The translations under genes were made by a program, and so were the position numbers. Shown one piece after another: positions 1 through 9,525 of a DNA stretch of 64,000 bases (its first letter is position 1; every line of letters begins with the position of its first letter). The notes under the pieces were generated by a model. That model was not told where the DNA came from. It did not search any database and was given only the letters and a program-made list of their open reading frames with translations. The DNA comes from Enhygromyxa salina (GTDB taxonomy: Bacteria > Myxococcota_A > Polyangia > Nannocystales > Nannocystaceae), in NCBI RefSeq assembly GCF_002994635.1, contig NZ_PVNL01000110.1, positions 1-64,000 on the forward strand. Reading direction: 5' to 3'.

Positions 1-131
1 CTCACGGGGTCGGGCTCGCTCGGCGGCGGCAGCTCTTGCGGTGGCTCGGCCGGCTCGGGATCGGGGGGCGTCGGGGCCTCGTCCGGCTTGTGATTGGGAT
101 CTGGTGGGTCACTCAGTTGTATTCGTTGCAT
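1..131 (-). CDS. Partial proline/glutamate-rich protein, runs off left edge
   Basis: On the minus strand an ATG at 131-129 opens a frame that stays open to base 1 and reads MQRIQLSDPPDPNHKPDEAP, followed by a Pro/Glu/Asp-rich stretch ending in PPSEPDPV. Composition is typical of a disordered linker at the start of a protein. No domain is visible in the 43 codons available, and no clear Shine-Dalgarno sequence precedes the ATG. The gene would be divergent from the decayed dehydrogenase at 246. It could also be chance reading in GC-rich DNA. Confidence 0.35.
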   Translation of the reverse strand, partial: MQRIQLSDPPDPNHKPDEAPTPPDPEPAEPPQELPPPSEPDPV

Positions 132-245
132 TGAGATCAGGTCGATTCGCCGCCCGTCACTCGCGAGCGCGCATCATTTCCAAGAGAGCACGGACACGCA
201 CGCGAGCGCAAGCGTTCGCCGCGGTCCCCCGCGGCAAATCCTGCG

Positions 246-545
246 ATGGCTCGGCGTGGGCGCGCAGTGGCACCCACGTTGCACCGAGCGGATGCCGTGC
301 CCCCGAGCCCCCGCGAGACCGTCGTCATCACCGGAGCGTCCGCTGGCGTGGGCCGGGCGCTCGCTCGCGAGTTCGCTCGCGGTGGGGCCAACGTCGCGCT
401 GCTCGCCCGCGGCAGCCCGGGATTGGAAGCGGCGGCGCGCGAGATCGAGGCGCTCGGGGCGTTCACCGAGAGCCTGCGGGTCGAGCTCATGCACGACGAG
501 ATCGACATTCACGTGACCATGGTTCAGCTCCCGGCCGTCAACACT
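246..545 (+). pseudogene. Decayed short-chain dehydrogenase/reductase (internal deletion, 3' truncation)
   Basis: The frame starts with an SDR nucleotide-binding segment (TVVITGASAGVGRALAREFA, a TGxxxGxG loop with the following helix). It then jumps after about 40 more residues to a late SDR segment (AFTESLRVELMHD, then HVTMVQLPAVNT). In intact SDRs these blocks are separated by roughly 100 residues carrying the Asn, Ser and YxxxK catalytic residues, all absent here. After PAVNT the frame becomes meaningless and ends at 602, because the DNA joins a GH39 fragment in another frame near 545. The product would be an inactive Rossmann stub. Confidence 0.7.
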
Positions 546-546
546 G

Positions 547-951
547 TTGCAAGCCGACGGCATGCACACCACCGTCGACGCGTGGTTGACCCGGCGCGGT
601 GATCGGGTGACGGTGTTGATCACCAACCACGCCCAGCCCGACCTCGAGATCCGCAGCGAGGAGATCGAGCTGCGCCTGCTCGGTGCTCGAGCGCCGCGCG
701 GCGCGGTGATCCGCCGCGTCGACGCCAGCCACGCCAATCCCAAGGCGGTCTGGGAGCAGATTGGATCACCGACCTATCCGACCGCCGAGACCCTCGAGCT
801 GCTCGAGTCGGCCTCCGCGATCGGCACGGCGGCCCAGCCATTTCAGCAGCTATCCGATGTCACCCAGATCAACTTCACCGTCCCAGCCCACGCCTTGGCG
901 GTGGTCCGCCTCGACTACGAACCGCCCGCGCCAGCGGGAACTCCGGTGTGA
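547..951 (+). pseudogene. C-terminal fragment of a GH39-type glycosidase
   Basis: About 134 codons match the end of GH39 (beta-xylosidase/iduronidase-type) proteins: ADGMHTTVDAWLTRRGD with VTVLITNHA strands, then IRRVDASHANPKAVWEQIGS, and a closing beta strand ending in AVVRLDYEPP. The catalytic (beta/alpha)8 barrel expected upstream is missing; the frame is blocked by a TGA at 514-516. This is the accessory beta-sandwich tail only. Its TGA at 949-951 overlaps the GTG start of the next gene (GTGA), so the tail may have been kept because its translation feeds the downstream start. A rearrangement fused it to the dehydrogenase remnant. Confidence 0.6.
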
Positions 952-2300
952 GTTCGCGGCCCGCGAACAGCCCGCTCGTACCGAGCGAGACCCGGGGGTT
1001 GAGCGACGACGCGCTCGTCGACCTGCTGCAGCGCGAGGCGTTCTCGTACTTCCCGGAGACCATGCTCGAGACTGGGTTGGTGCCCGACTCGACCCGCCCG
1101 GAGTCGCCGGTCAGCATCGCTGGGGTCGGGCTGGGACTGTGCGCCGCGATCGTCGGGGTCGCCCGCGGCTTGCTCACCCGCGGCGAGGCCCTGCAGCAGG
1201 CGCTCGCGGTGCTGCGGCTGTTCAACCGCAGCCCCCAGGGGCCGGGCTTGGACACCAGCGGTCACCGCGGCTTCTATTACCACTACCTGGATCCTGCGAC
1301 GCATCGTCGCGCTGGTCGCTGCGAGCTCTCGTCGATCGACACCGTCCTGTTGATCGCCGGGTTCTTGACCGCTCGGCAGTTCTACGACCGAGATGACGAG
1401 CGCGAGCTCGAGCGGCGCGAGCTCGCGGACGCGCTCTACCGCCGCGTCGACTGGCGATGGATGCTCGCTGGCGGGCCGACCCTCAGTCATGGCTGGCGCC
1501 CCGAGCGAGGGTTTCTGAACGCCCGCTGGGCCGGCTATACCGAGGCCCTGCTGCTGTACGTGCTCGCTAGCGGGTCGCCGACCTTCCCGATTGCGAGGCA
1601 GTGCTACGAGGCCAGCACCGACGAGTACAGCTGGACTCGCATCTACGGCCACGATCTGCTCTACGCCGGCCCGCTGTTCATTCACCAGCTCCCGCAGTGC
1701 TGGCTGGATCTGCGTGGCATCTCCGATCCATGGCTGCGCGAGCACGGGATCGACTACTTCGAGAACAGCCGCCGGGCGACCTTGGTCCAGCAGACCTATG
1801 CGGTCCGAAACCCGCGAGAGTTTGTCCACTACGGCAGCTGTCACTGGGGCATCACGGCCAGCGATGGGCCCGGCCCCAGCGTCCACGTGGTCGACGGCAG
1901 GCGGCGACGATTCTGGGACTACAAGGCCCGCGGTGTGCCGTACGGGCCCGACGACGGCACGGTCGCGCCATGGGCGGCCGTCACCTCGCTCCCGTTCGCG
2001 CCCGAGCTCGTGCTGCCGACGATCCGCAAGTTCATCGCTGACAAGATCGGCGCTGAGGCTGACTCGACGCGCGTCGGTGGTCGGTCGCATGGGTTCGAGG
2101 CCAGCGTCAACTTCAGCTTCCCATGCGGCGAAGACGAGGACTGTTGGCGCTCACCGTGGAACTACGCCCTCAACCAGGGGCCGCTCGTGTTGATGACGGA
2201 GAACTACCGGACCGGGTTGATCTGGCGGCTGCTGCGGTCGTGTGATTACGTGGTTCGCGGCCTTCGGGGCGCCGGGTTTCGCGGGGCCTGGCTGGACTGA
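948..2300 (+). CDS. Glucoamylase-like (GH144-related) family protein
   Basis: A 450-residue protein of the 'glucoamylase family' (COG5368-like), an (alpha/alpha)6-barrel group that includes beta-1,2-glucanases. Recognisable blocks are GFYYHYLDP near residue 105, ELSSIDTVLLIAGFLTARQF, the Glu/Tyr-rich FLNARWAGYTEALLLYVLA, YAGPLFIHQLPQCWLDLRG, WGITASDGPG, GTVAPWAAVTSLPFAPE and LNQGPLVLMTENYRTGLIW. No signal peptide is visible, so a cytoplasmic role on imported oligosaccharides is possible. The GTG start overlaps the preceding stop (GTGA), implying translational coupling to the GH39 remnant. Substrate is inferred from family only. Confidence 0.75.
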   Translation: MSSRPANSPLVPSETRGLSDDALVDLLQREAFSYFPETMLETGLVPDSTRPESPVSIAGVGLGLCAAIVGVARGLLTRGEALQQALAVLRLFNRSPQGPGLDTSGHRGFYYHYLDPATHRRAGRCELSSIDTVLLIAGFLTARQFYDRDDERELERRELADALYRRVDWRWMLAGGPTLSHGWRPERGFLNARWAGYTEALLLYVLASGSPTFPIARQCYEASTDEYSWTRIYGHDLLYAGPLFIHQLPQCWLDLRGISDPWLREHGIDYFENSRRATLVQQTYAVRNPREFVHYGSCHWGITASDGPGPSVHVVDGRRRRFWDYKARGVPYGPDDGTVAPWAAVTSLPFAPELVLPTIRKFIADKIGAEADSTRVGGRSHGFEASVNFSFPCGEDEDCWRSPWNYALNQGPLVLMTENYRTGLIWRLLRSCDYVVRGLRGAGFRGAWLD

Positions 2301-2366
2301 TGTCGACGCGGGGTGCCAGCGTGTGGTTCAGCGCTGGCACACGAATCGCACGAGTATTTAGCCACG

Positions 2367-2942
2367 ATGACTGAACAACTCGAGAACAAGAAGATCGCCA
2401 TCCTCGCCACAGACGGCTTCGAGCAGAGCGAGCTCGACGCGCCCAAGCGGGCCTACATCGCCGAGCGCGCGGAAGTCGACATTATCTCGATCGACAGCCA
2501 GCGCTCGATTCGTGGCTGGGCCGAGACGAAGTGGGGCGACATGTTCGAGGTCGATCGCTGCGTACCCGAGGCGAAGGCCGCCGACTATGACGCCTTGCTG
2601 ATCCCGGGCGGACTGTTCAATCCGGACAAGATGCGCCAGAGCGCCGACGCGCTCGAGTTCGTGCGCAACTTTGCCACGGCCGGCAAGCCGATCGCCGCGA
2701 TCTGTCACGGGCCGTGGGTGCTGATCAACGCGGACCTCGTCAACGGCCGCCGGATGACGTCGTACCCGTCGATCAGGCGCGATCTCGAGAACGCGGGCGC
2801 GACCTGGGTCGACGAGGAGGTTGTCACGGATGATGGGTTGATCACGAGCCGCAGCCCCGACGACATGGAGGCGTTCCTGCGCGCGACGATCGCTGGCTTT
2901 CGTGACGCGCAGGGAGTGCGTGGGAGTCGCGCGGCTCCGTAG
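2367..2942 (+). CDS. DJ-1/PfpI family protein (glutamine amidotransferase-like)
   Basis: A 191-residue protein of the PfpI/YhbO branch of the DJ-1 superfamily (deglycase/protease-like stress proteins). It shows the first strand KIAILATDGFEQSEL, the YDALLIPGGLFNPDKMR turn, and the nucleophile elbow AAICHGPWVL with the conserved Cys and following His. Length fits the family (about 170-190). The ATG at 2367 is preferred over an upstream GTG at 2313, because homology begins a few residues after MTEQLENKK. It is a single gene 66 bases after the glucoamylase-like gene and may be co-transcribed with it. Confidence 0.85.
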   Translation: MTEQLENKKIAILATDGFEQSELDAPKRAYIAERAEVDIISIDSQRSIRGWAETKWGDMFEVDRCVPEAKAADYDALLIPGGLFNPDKMRQSADALEFVRNFATAGKPIAAICHGPWVLINADLVNGRRMTSYPSIRRDLENAGATWVDEEVVTDDGLITSRSPDDMEAFLRATIAGFRDAQGVRGSRAAP

Positions 2943-3092
2943 TTTTTGCGCGGGTGAGTTCAGCCGCCGGGAGACCCGCTGTCCTGAAGTCGCCCAATTC
3001 GTCGTTCTCTGGTAGGCCGGGACGTCCTTGTCCAATGCTGCGGCAGGCCATCGCCAGCCCCGCCAACCCCAGGATCAGCCACCAACGTACGT

Positions 3093-3096
<4 letters not shown>
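2842..3096 (-). pseudogene. Decayed duplicate of the neighbouring lipoprotein gene
   Basis: Minus-strand ATG at 3096 overlaps the stop of the 419-residue lipoprotein (ATGA). It begins MNVRWWLILGLAGLAMAC, almost identical to that gene's own signal peptide and lipobox. After AMAC it jumps to GRPGLPENDELGD, matching an internal segment of the same lipoprotein (IIGLPEKDESGE). The reading frame then drifts on antisense to the DJ-1 gene until 2842. At DNA level, bases about 3043-3110 are a near-copy of about 4300-4367. This is a tandem duplicate with a large internal deletion. It might still make a short lipoprotein. Confidence 0.65.
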
Positions 3097-4348
<1,252 letters not shown>

Positions 4349-4352
<4 letters not shown>

Positions 4353-4801
4353 TGTCCACCTTCAATCGCTAGTTCGAGTTCGAGATAGCGGGTCCCGCCC
4401 TCGTCATTATCAAAGTAGTCCGAGCGCGCCGCTGACAAGATCATCATTGCGTCGTCCCGCCGCGCCCGGCGTGCGCCCTCGGCGGCTGTCGCGTCGATCT
4501 CGGCGAGCATGGCGACGACTTTCGCCTCGGTCTGCGCGGCGCGCTCGCTGGGCGCGAGGCCGTCCCACGCGCCGCTGTCTTTGCCCTCGTACCCCGCGGA
4601 CGCCGGGTCCACCGGGCGGGCCGGGACCCGTCCGAGGTTGACGGTGACACCTGAGGCTCGAGTGCGCGTGAAGCTATCCGCGCCTTGGGCCTCACCCACA
4701 CGCTCTCCTGCCGAAGGTCCGACCTTCAGCGCCACGCACACCCCGAGCACCGCGAGGATCATGACGCCGAGCGATCGGCGTTGGCTGGTTGGGCGCCTCA
4801 T
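4349..4801 (-). CDS. Small single-pass membrane protein, unknown
   Basis: A 150-residue protein starting MRRPTSQRRS followed by one hydrophobic segment (LGVMILAVLGVCVALKVG, about residues 11-28). The soluble part has a charged helical stretch (SERAAQTEAKVVAMLAEIDA) and an acidic C-terminus. The start at 4801 is chosen because its ATG overlaps the stop of the large metalloprotease (ATGA) and it places the membrane segment at the N-terminus. The next gene is coupled by a second ATGA. This suggests an anchored periplasmic or cell-surface partner of the two neighbours. No family recognised. Confidence 0.7.
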
Positions 4802-7800
4802 TCGTTGAGCTCCCGGCAGGTCCAGACGTTGTTTAGCGGACCGAGCCCGCTGCCGCCACCATAGATGTAGTTGAATCCTTTGTTGCCAGGGCCGCACGGG
4901 TCTCCGGGGGACATGGTCGTCAGGTCGTCAAACCCGTCATCGTTGCGGTCCTCGACCCACAGCCGAGTCGCAAGCCGCTCGCTGGTGTCGATGGTGCCCT
5001 GGAGGTTGCTGCGGACAACCGTCCAGTCACCACTATCGAGCCCTGCTTGACCACCGTAGATCGCGTAGGCGTTGCCCGCATCCGTGAAGCCCTCCCAGTC
5101 TTCGAACGGCGCGCCAACCACGAGATCGTCGCATGCGTCATTGTCGAAATCTCCGACGACCAGCGTATCCCCAAACCGAGCCCCGACCTCACAACTCCCG
5201 TTGGCACCGGAGTCACCCTGCAACCAAACATCATTCACCGCCGACACGCCGCCGCTGGACCCGTACAAAACATGTACTGCGCCCGCCTCGACGCGGCTCC
5301 CAATCGCTTCATCTGGCGCGCCGATCACCAGGTCCGCGTACCCATCACAGTTGAAGTCACCCACCGCGAGCCGAGCGCCAAAGCGGTCATTGTTCTCGGA
5401 GCCGCCCTTGATGTCGGTGCTGTCGCTGGTCCAGAGTTGATCGGCGACGGCGGTGAGGCCATTGGGCGAGCCATAGATCACGTGCACGGCCCCCGAGTTG
5501 GTGGTGGTGGCGGTATCGTGGCCGGGGACACCAACTGCGACGTCGTCATGGCCGTCACCGTCAAAGTCCCCGACGACGACCGCCGCGCCGAACTGATCAT
5601 GGGACTCGAGGCTGCCAATGATCCCGACGGTGTCCTCCGTCCACTCCTCGGGCTCGGCCTGTCCGGTGTACTTGACCAGGATCCGACCACCTTCCATGAG
5701 ATGACTCGGCTCTCCCCACACGAGATCCTTTAGCCCATCTCCGTTGAGGTCACCTACGCCGTACCGTCGATAGGCGGTCGGGTCGTCGGGGTCATGGTCC
5801 GCGCCGTCGATCTCGCCGTCGTCGTCCGAGTCACGGTCGTGCTTGTCAATCTGGCCGTCGCCGTCCGTGTCCTCGAACGCCCCGTCGAGTCGATCGGGCA
5901 GGTCATCGCCGTCGGAGTCCGAGTCGCAGATATCGGGCCATCCGTCGCCGTCGCCGTCAGCGACCTCGCTCTCGTCCGCGTTCAGGATCCCATCGTCGTC
6001 ACAGTCGTGATCGCGCGGCTGCGTTGGGATCAGCCCATCCTCGAACATGAAGTGCGACCACACGATTCGGTCAAACCCCGCGGGGACGAGTTCGAGCGTG
6101 TGGTCATTGGGATCATTGCCGTCACCAAGCGCATACGTGGCCGTACGCGCGACATCGCAGGTCACCGTGACCCTGTACCCGCCGTCCATGTTGTAGTCAT
6201 CGAAGCTCCCGTACCCCAGGCCGTCTTCACCGTTGACCATGGGGACGGCGACGGCGCTCCCGTCAGGCCGCCGCACCGACGCGGTGAACGTCACCCCATC
6301 GCCGATCACACCGTCCCAGGCGGCCTCGGCGATGATCTCGACGGCGTCACTCTGCGACGTGATCTTGTTCAGCGAAGTCGACGCAAAGCAGCGGGGGCCA
6401 TCATGCTCGATATGAGCGAGGGCGAGCTGGGCTTCGGGAACGACCTTGGGGGTCTCCGAGACGGGCGCCGCCAGCTCGAGCGTCCAGGTGCCGGGCGCTG
6501 GCGCGGGTACGCGAAGCAGGAAATAGTAGCCGTCGGGGTCATCGGTCACGAAGCTCCCGTCAGACGGCTGAATCAGCTCGTCGTTGGGCCCCGTGAGCGT
6601 GAAGTCCAGGTCCCACGTGGGCTGACTGTGCCTGTCTGGCGTGAGCAGTAAGACCATGCGCTCTGCCGACGGCTCGACGTTGATGTCATAGCTGACCGTC
6701 CCCGGTAGCTTGGGGTCGCCGTCCGACAGCACGCTCCGCGCGTCGAGGGACAGCTGCTCGCCCCGCATCTTGGCGCGCATCCAGAAGAATGTTGCGGGGA
6801 TCTCGTCGGGCGGGATCTGAGCGAATAGCTCGCCGCCCGACTGACTGGCGAGATCTTGCAGCGTCGAACCGTTGAAGTCGCCGATCGGGGAGATGTAGAT
6901 GGGGATATCGAGTGCCTTCGACGTATCGGAGACCTCCTCCATCGAGATGGTGCTCGAGTTGTCCTCTCCGTCGGTCAACATGAACACCGCGCTATTGGCC
7001 CCGACCGGAAGTGTCTGAAATACCGCATCGACCGCGTCATGAATGGCCGTCATACCCAGCGGATCGATGCCCTTCACGGCCTCGATGATCTCCCACGGGC
7101 GGACGACCCCTGGTGTCCCGATCGGCTGACCGGTCTCGACCGTGCTGAGCGGTATCAGGATGTCGTGCTGTTCAGCGAACTCCATGACGACGACGTCGAT
7201 CCCCTCGTCCACGGCGGCGTCTGCGAAGCCGGCAACGCCAGCCCGCGCCCAGTCGATCCGGCGCTGAGTCTTGCCTCCGACCTTCCACTTGTTGCCCATG
7301 GAGCCTGAACGATCGAGCAAGATCGCGATCGTGTCCTCGGCCGAGATCTTGTCTGTGTTGACCTCGATCGGATACGAACTGCACGCCGCGCGGTTATCAA
7401 CAGTCGGGGTCGCGGACTTGGACTTGTTGTCGTGATTGACGGGGCTCAGCCACGAGAGGTCGACTGGGGCGAACCATGGGTACTTGTTGGGCCACCCATG
7501 CGCGAGGTTGTACTCCATCAGCTCCCAGTCCGAACCGCCAACTTCGCTGGGTGTGCCCTGAAGGATCTCGTACTCGAGGTCACCGTCGACGAAGCCTTGC
7601 TGGGCGATCAACGCCTGGACATACCTGTACTGATCGCTGGTTTCCCAGCGCTGCGTGGAGCGGTTCCAGCGCTCATCGACGTCTTTGGCGGAGCAGATGC
7701 CGAGCTGCTGGTAGACCGCCGTGGTCAGCGGGGCACCGGGTCCGAGCGCGCCAAAGTACGCCCCGCGGCCGAGGCCGTCGAACTGCCAATCGAAGGTGTT

Positions 7801-9018
7801 CGGCCTGACGTCGACGACCGAGTTGGCCGTTCGTCGCTCACATAGATCCGTCGTCGACACGTCGATCCGCACGTCCTCTTGCTGCCCTATCGCATATCCT
7901 GGAATGATCAGGTCGACGACGAACACATCCTCACCGTTGACGGCTTCGACCCAGTAGTTGGCGCTGGTCTGTCCGGGTGTGTAGTTCCCCATGCTATTGC
8001 CGCAACCCGGGGTGGCGCCGAACGTCAGCGTCAGCGCTGGCGTCGTGGGTGCATAGTTGACCTCCCAGGTCAGATCAGTCCCCTCGATGGAAGCGCGCAG
8101 GTCCCAGGCGTTGGTCGGCGGGCGGTGGTAGGCCTCGAACGTGACCTCGTGAGAGGTGCCTTGCGAATCAATGTATTCGATCGTTCGGTTCGCTTCGACC
8201 CAGACGTCGGGCTCGACGTCCTGACCCAGCCACACGTCGAGCAACAACGAGGTGCCGCTGCGCGGGCCCTGGTAGCCAAGACCGTCTCCGCGGGTGCGAT
8301 CGAACACCAGCGGGGTGTTCAGCTCCGAGGCCTCGGCCGTGAACTCGTAGCACCGGTAGGTTGGCGTGTCGCAGGAATTCTTTTGCTTGCCAGCGAGTTG
8401 GCAGTTGGTTGGACCGCCCATCTGCGGTTCGAGCATGAGTGGATTCGAGTCATCCACACACTTGGCATCGTACCGCTGCATGATCGAGTGATTAGCCTCG
8501 TCCCAGTCCGCTTCATCAATCGCCACGCCGATCCCACAACCCGACCCAAACCGGCGTTGCTCATCATACTGATCCCGCAGTCCCGTCACCAGGTGCCCAA
8601 ATTCATGAGCGATCACCCGAAACTGGATGTTATCGGTCGCGTGAAGGTGCCTGCTCGGGTGCCCAAACGGCCCCGAGCCGGTCACGGTGAACCGCGTGAA
8701 TAGCGACGGAGGCTGCCACAGAATGTCCGCGCGAGCCGCCGAGAACCCGTTGCGCTCGAGCGCAAACTCATTCAGCTGAATCGCCCCATCAGTCGCGTCG
8801 CAGAACATGCGAGACGCATGCCTCAGCTTATCTGCGATCAGGTCCACGTTCGCCTGAGTTGGAGGATAGGCAATATGAACGGTCATGCTGCCGGTCGTCG
8901 GCCCGTTGTCACCGGGGACCAACCTGCCTTCCCCGGCACGTGCGTCTGCGGATGCCAGGCAAAAGCCGAAGACAGTGAAAGTCAAGAGGGCGCCGCTCAT
9001 CGGTTTATGTCCGTTCAT
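4798..9018 (-). CDS. Secreted metalloprotease-VWA-integrin-like giant protein
   Basis: A 1406-residue exported protein. Domains in order: signal peptide (1-28); a zinc metalloprotease domain with HEFGH at 138-142 and a Cys-rich region after it; a linker region; a von Willebrand A domain with a complete MIDAS start (DRSGSMG near 568) and TDGEDN; a beta-sandwich region with WDLDFTLTGP and PGTWTLELAAP; Asp-rich thrombospondin type 3-like calcium repeats (about 1003-1076); and four FG-GAP blades of an integrin-alpha-type propeller (about 1086-1370, e.g. VGDFDGDGHDDVAVG). The HExxH-plus-VWA order recalls CLCA proteins. A role as a calcium-dependent surface protease/adhesin is inferred. It is the first gene of a coupled set. 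Confidence 0.8.
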   Translation of the reverse strand: MNGHKPMSGALLTFTVFGFCLASADARAGEGRLVPGDNGPTTGSMTVHIAYPPTQANVDLIADKLRHASRMFCDATDGAIQLNEFALERNGFSAARADILWQPPSLFTRFTVTGSGPFGHPSRHLHATDNIQFRVIAHEFGHLVTGLRDQYDEQRRFGSGCGIGVAIDEADWDEANHSIMQRYDAKCVDDSNPLMLEPQMGGPTNCQLAGKQKNSCDTPTYRCYEFTAEASELNTPLVFDRTRGDGLGYQGPRSGTSLLLDVWLGQDVEPDVWVEANRTIEYIDSQGTSHEVTFEAYHRPPTNAWDLRASIEGTDLTWEVNYAPTTPALTLTFGATPGCGNSMGNYTPGQTSANYWVEAVNGEDVFVVDLIIPGYAIGQQEDVRIDVSTTDLCERRTANSVVDVRPNTFDWQFDGLGRGAYFGALGPGAPLTTAVYQQLGICSAKDVDERWNRSTQRWETSDQYRYVQALIAQQGFVDGDLEYEILQGTPSEVGGSDWELMEYNLAHGWPNKYPWFAPVDLSWLSPVNHDNKSKSATPTVDNRAACSSYPIEVNTDKISAEDTIAILLDRSGSMGNKWKVGGKTQRRIDWARAGVAGFADAAVDEGIDVVVMEFAEQHDILIPLSTVETGQPIGTPGVVRPWEIIEAVKGIDPLGMTAIHDAVDAVFQTLPVGANSAVFMLTDGEDNSSTISMEEVSDTSKALDIPIYISPIGDFNGSTLQDLASQSGGELFAQIPPDEIPATFFWMRAKMRGEQLSLDARSVLSDGDPKLPGTVSYDINVEPSAERMVLLLTPDRHSQPTWDLDFTLTGPNDELIQPSDGSFVTDDPDGYYFLLRVPAPAPGTWTLELAAPVSETPKVVPEAQLALAHIEHDGPRCFASTSLNKITSQSDAVEIIAEAAWDGVIGDGVTFTASVRRPDGSAVAVPMVNGEDGLGYGSFDDYNMDGGYRVTVTCDVARTATYALGDGNDPNDHTLELVPAGFDRIVWSHFMFEDGLIPTQPRDHDCDDDGILNADESEVADGDGDGWPDICDSDSDGDDLPDRLDGAFEDTDGDGQIDKHDRDSDDDGEIDGADHDPDDPTAYRRYGVGDLNGDGLKDLVWGEPSHLMEGGRILVKYTGQAEPEEWTEDTVGIIGSLESHDQFGAAVVVGDFDGDGHDDVAVGVPGHDTATTTNSGAVHVIYGSPNGLTAVADQLWTSDSTDIKGGSENNDRFGARLAVGDFNCDGYADLVIGAPDEAIGSRVEAGAVHVLYGSSGGVSAVNDVWLQGDSGANGSCEVGARFGDTLVVGDFDNDACDDLVVGAPFEDWEGFTDAGNAYAIYGGQAGLDSGDWTVVRSNLQGTIDTSERLATRLWVEDRNDDGFDDLTTMSPGDPCGPGNKGFNYIYGGGSGLGPLNNVWTCRELNE

Positions 9019-9525
9019 GACCCGAAGATGTACGGTGGGCCCCGCGCGGCAAGAGGTCGGGTAGGCTCGGCGAAGCGCCTGGCGGTTCGCAGCGCCGAAA
9101 CCAGGAGGGCTGTACTACGTAAACTAGAGCTCCATTGACACTGAGTTGCGCCTCGGGTTTCCGTCAGCCCGATTGGCCACAACAGTTGGGGTAATTAGAG
9201 ATCCCCCAGCTATGGGTGTTCAGGGACACCACGCGCGATTCATCAGATGCCGAATGACGCGCGGCGACTCGCCCCGTCGCTACCCACGGAGGGGAATGAA
9301 CAACGAATCGCGGAACGACTTGCCGGGCGTGGCACTTCAACCCCGCGGAGGTTGCAGCGGCGCCTCCACGCCCAGCAGCCGCGCAGCGGCCACAAACAGT
9401 GTCAGCGAGGTCTTGCGACGTTGGCGCGGCACCGCTGACCAGCGACGAGCAGCGCCGAGGTCGATCCAACAGGCCAGTGAGCGTGGGCGCCGGCTCCCCA
9501 CGTCTCCCCGGCCGTGGCGTTGCGC
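9019..9525. other. 507-base intergenic region
   Basis: It lies between the start of the large metalloprotease and the end of the GMC oxidase gene, both on the minus strand, so it should hold the metalloprotease promoter. Short overlapping frames exist on both strands but none shows protein-like composition. I see no clear hairpin, repeat or promoter hexamers. Confidence 0.4.
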
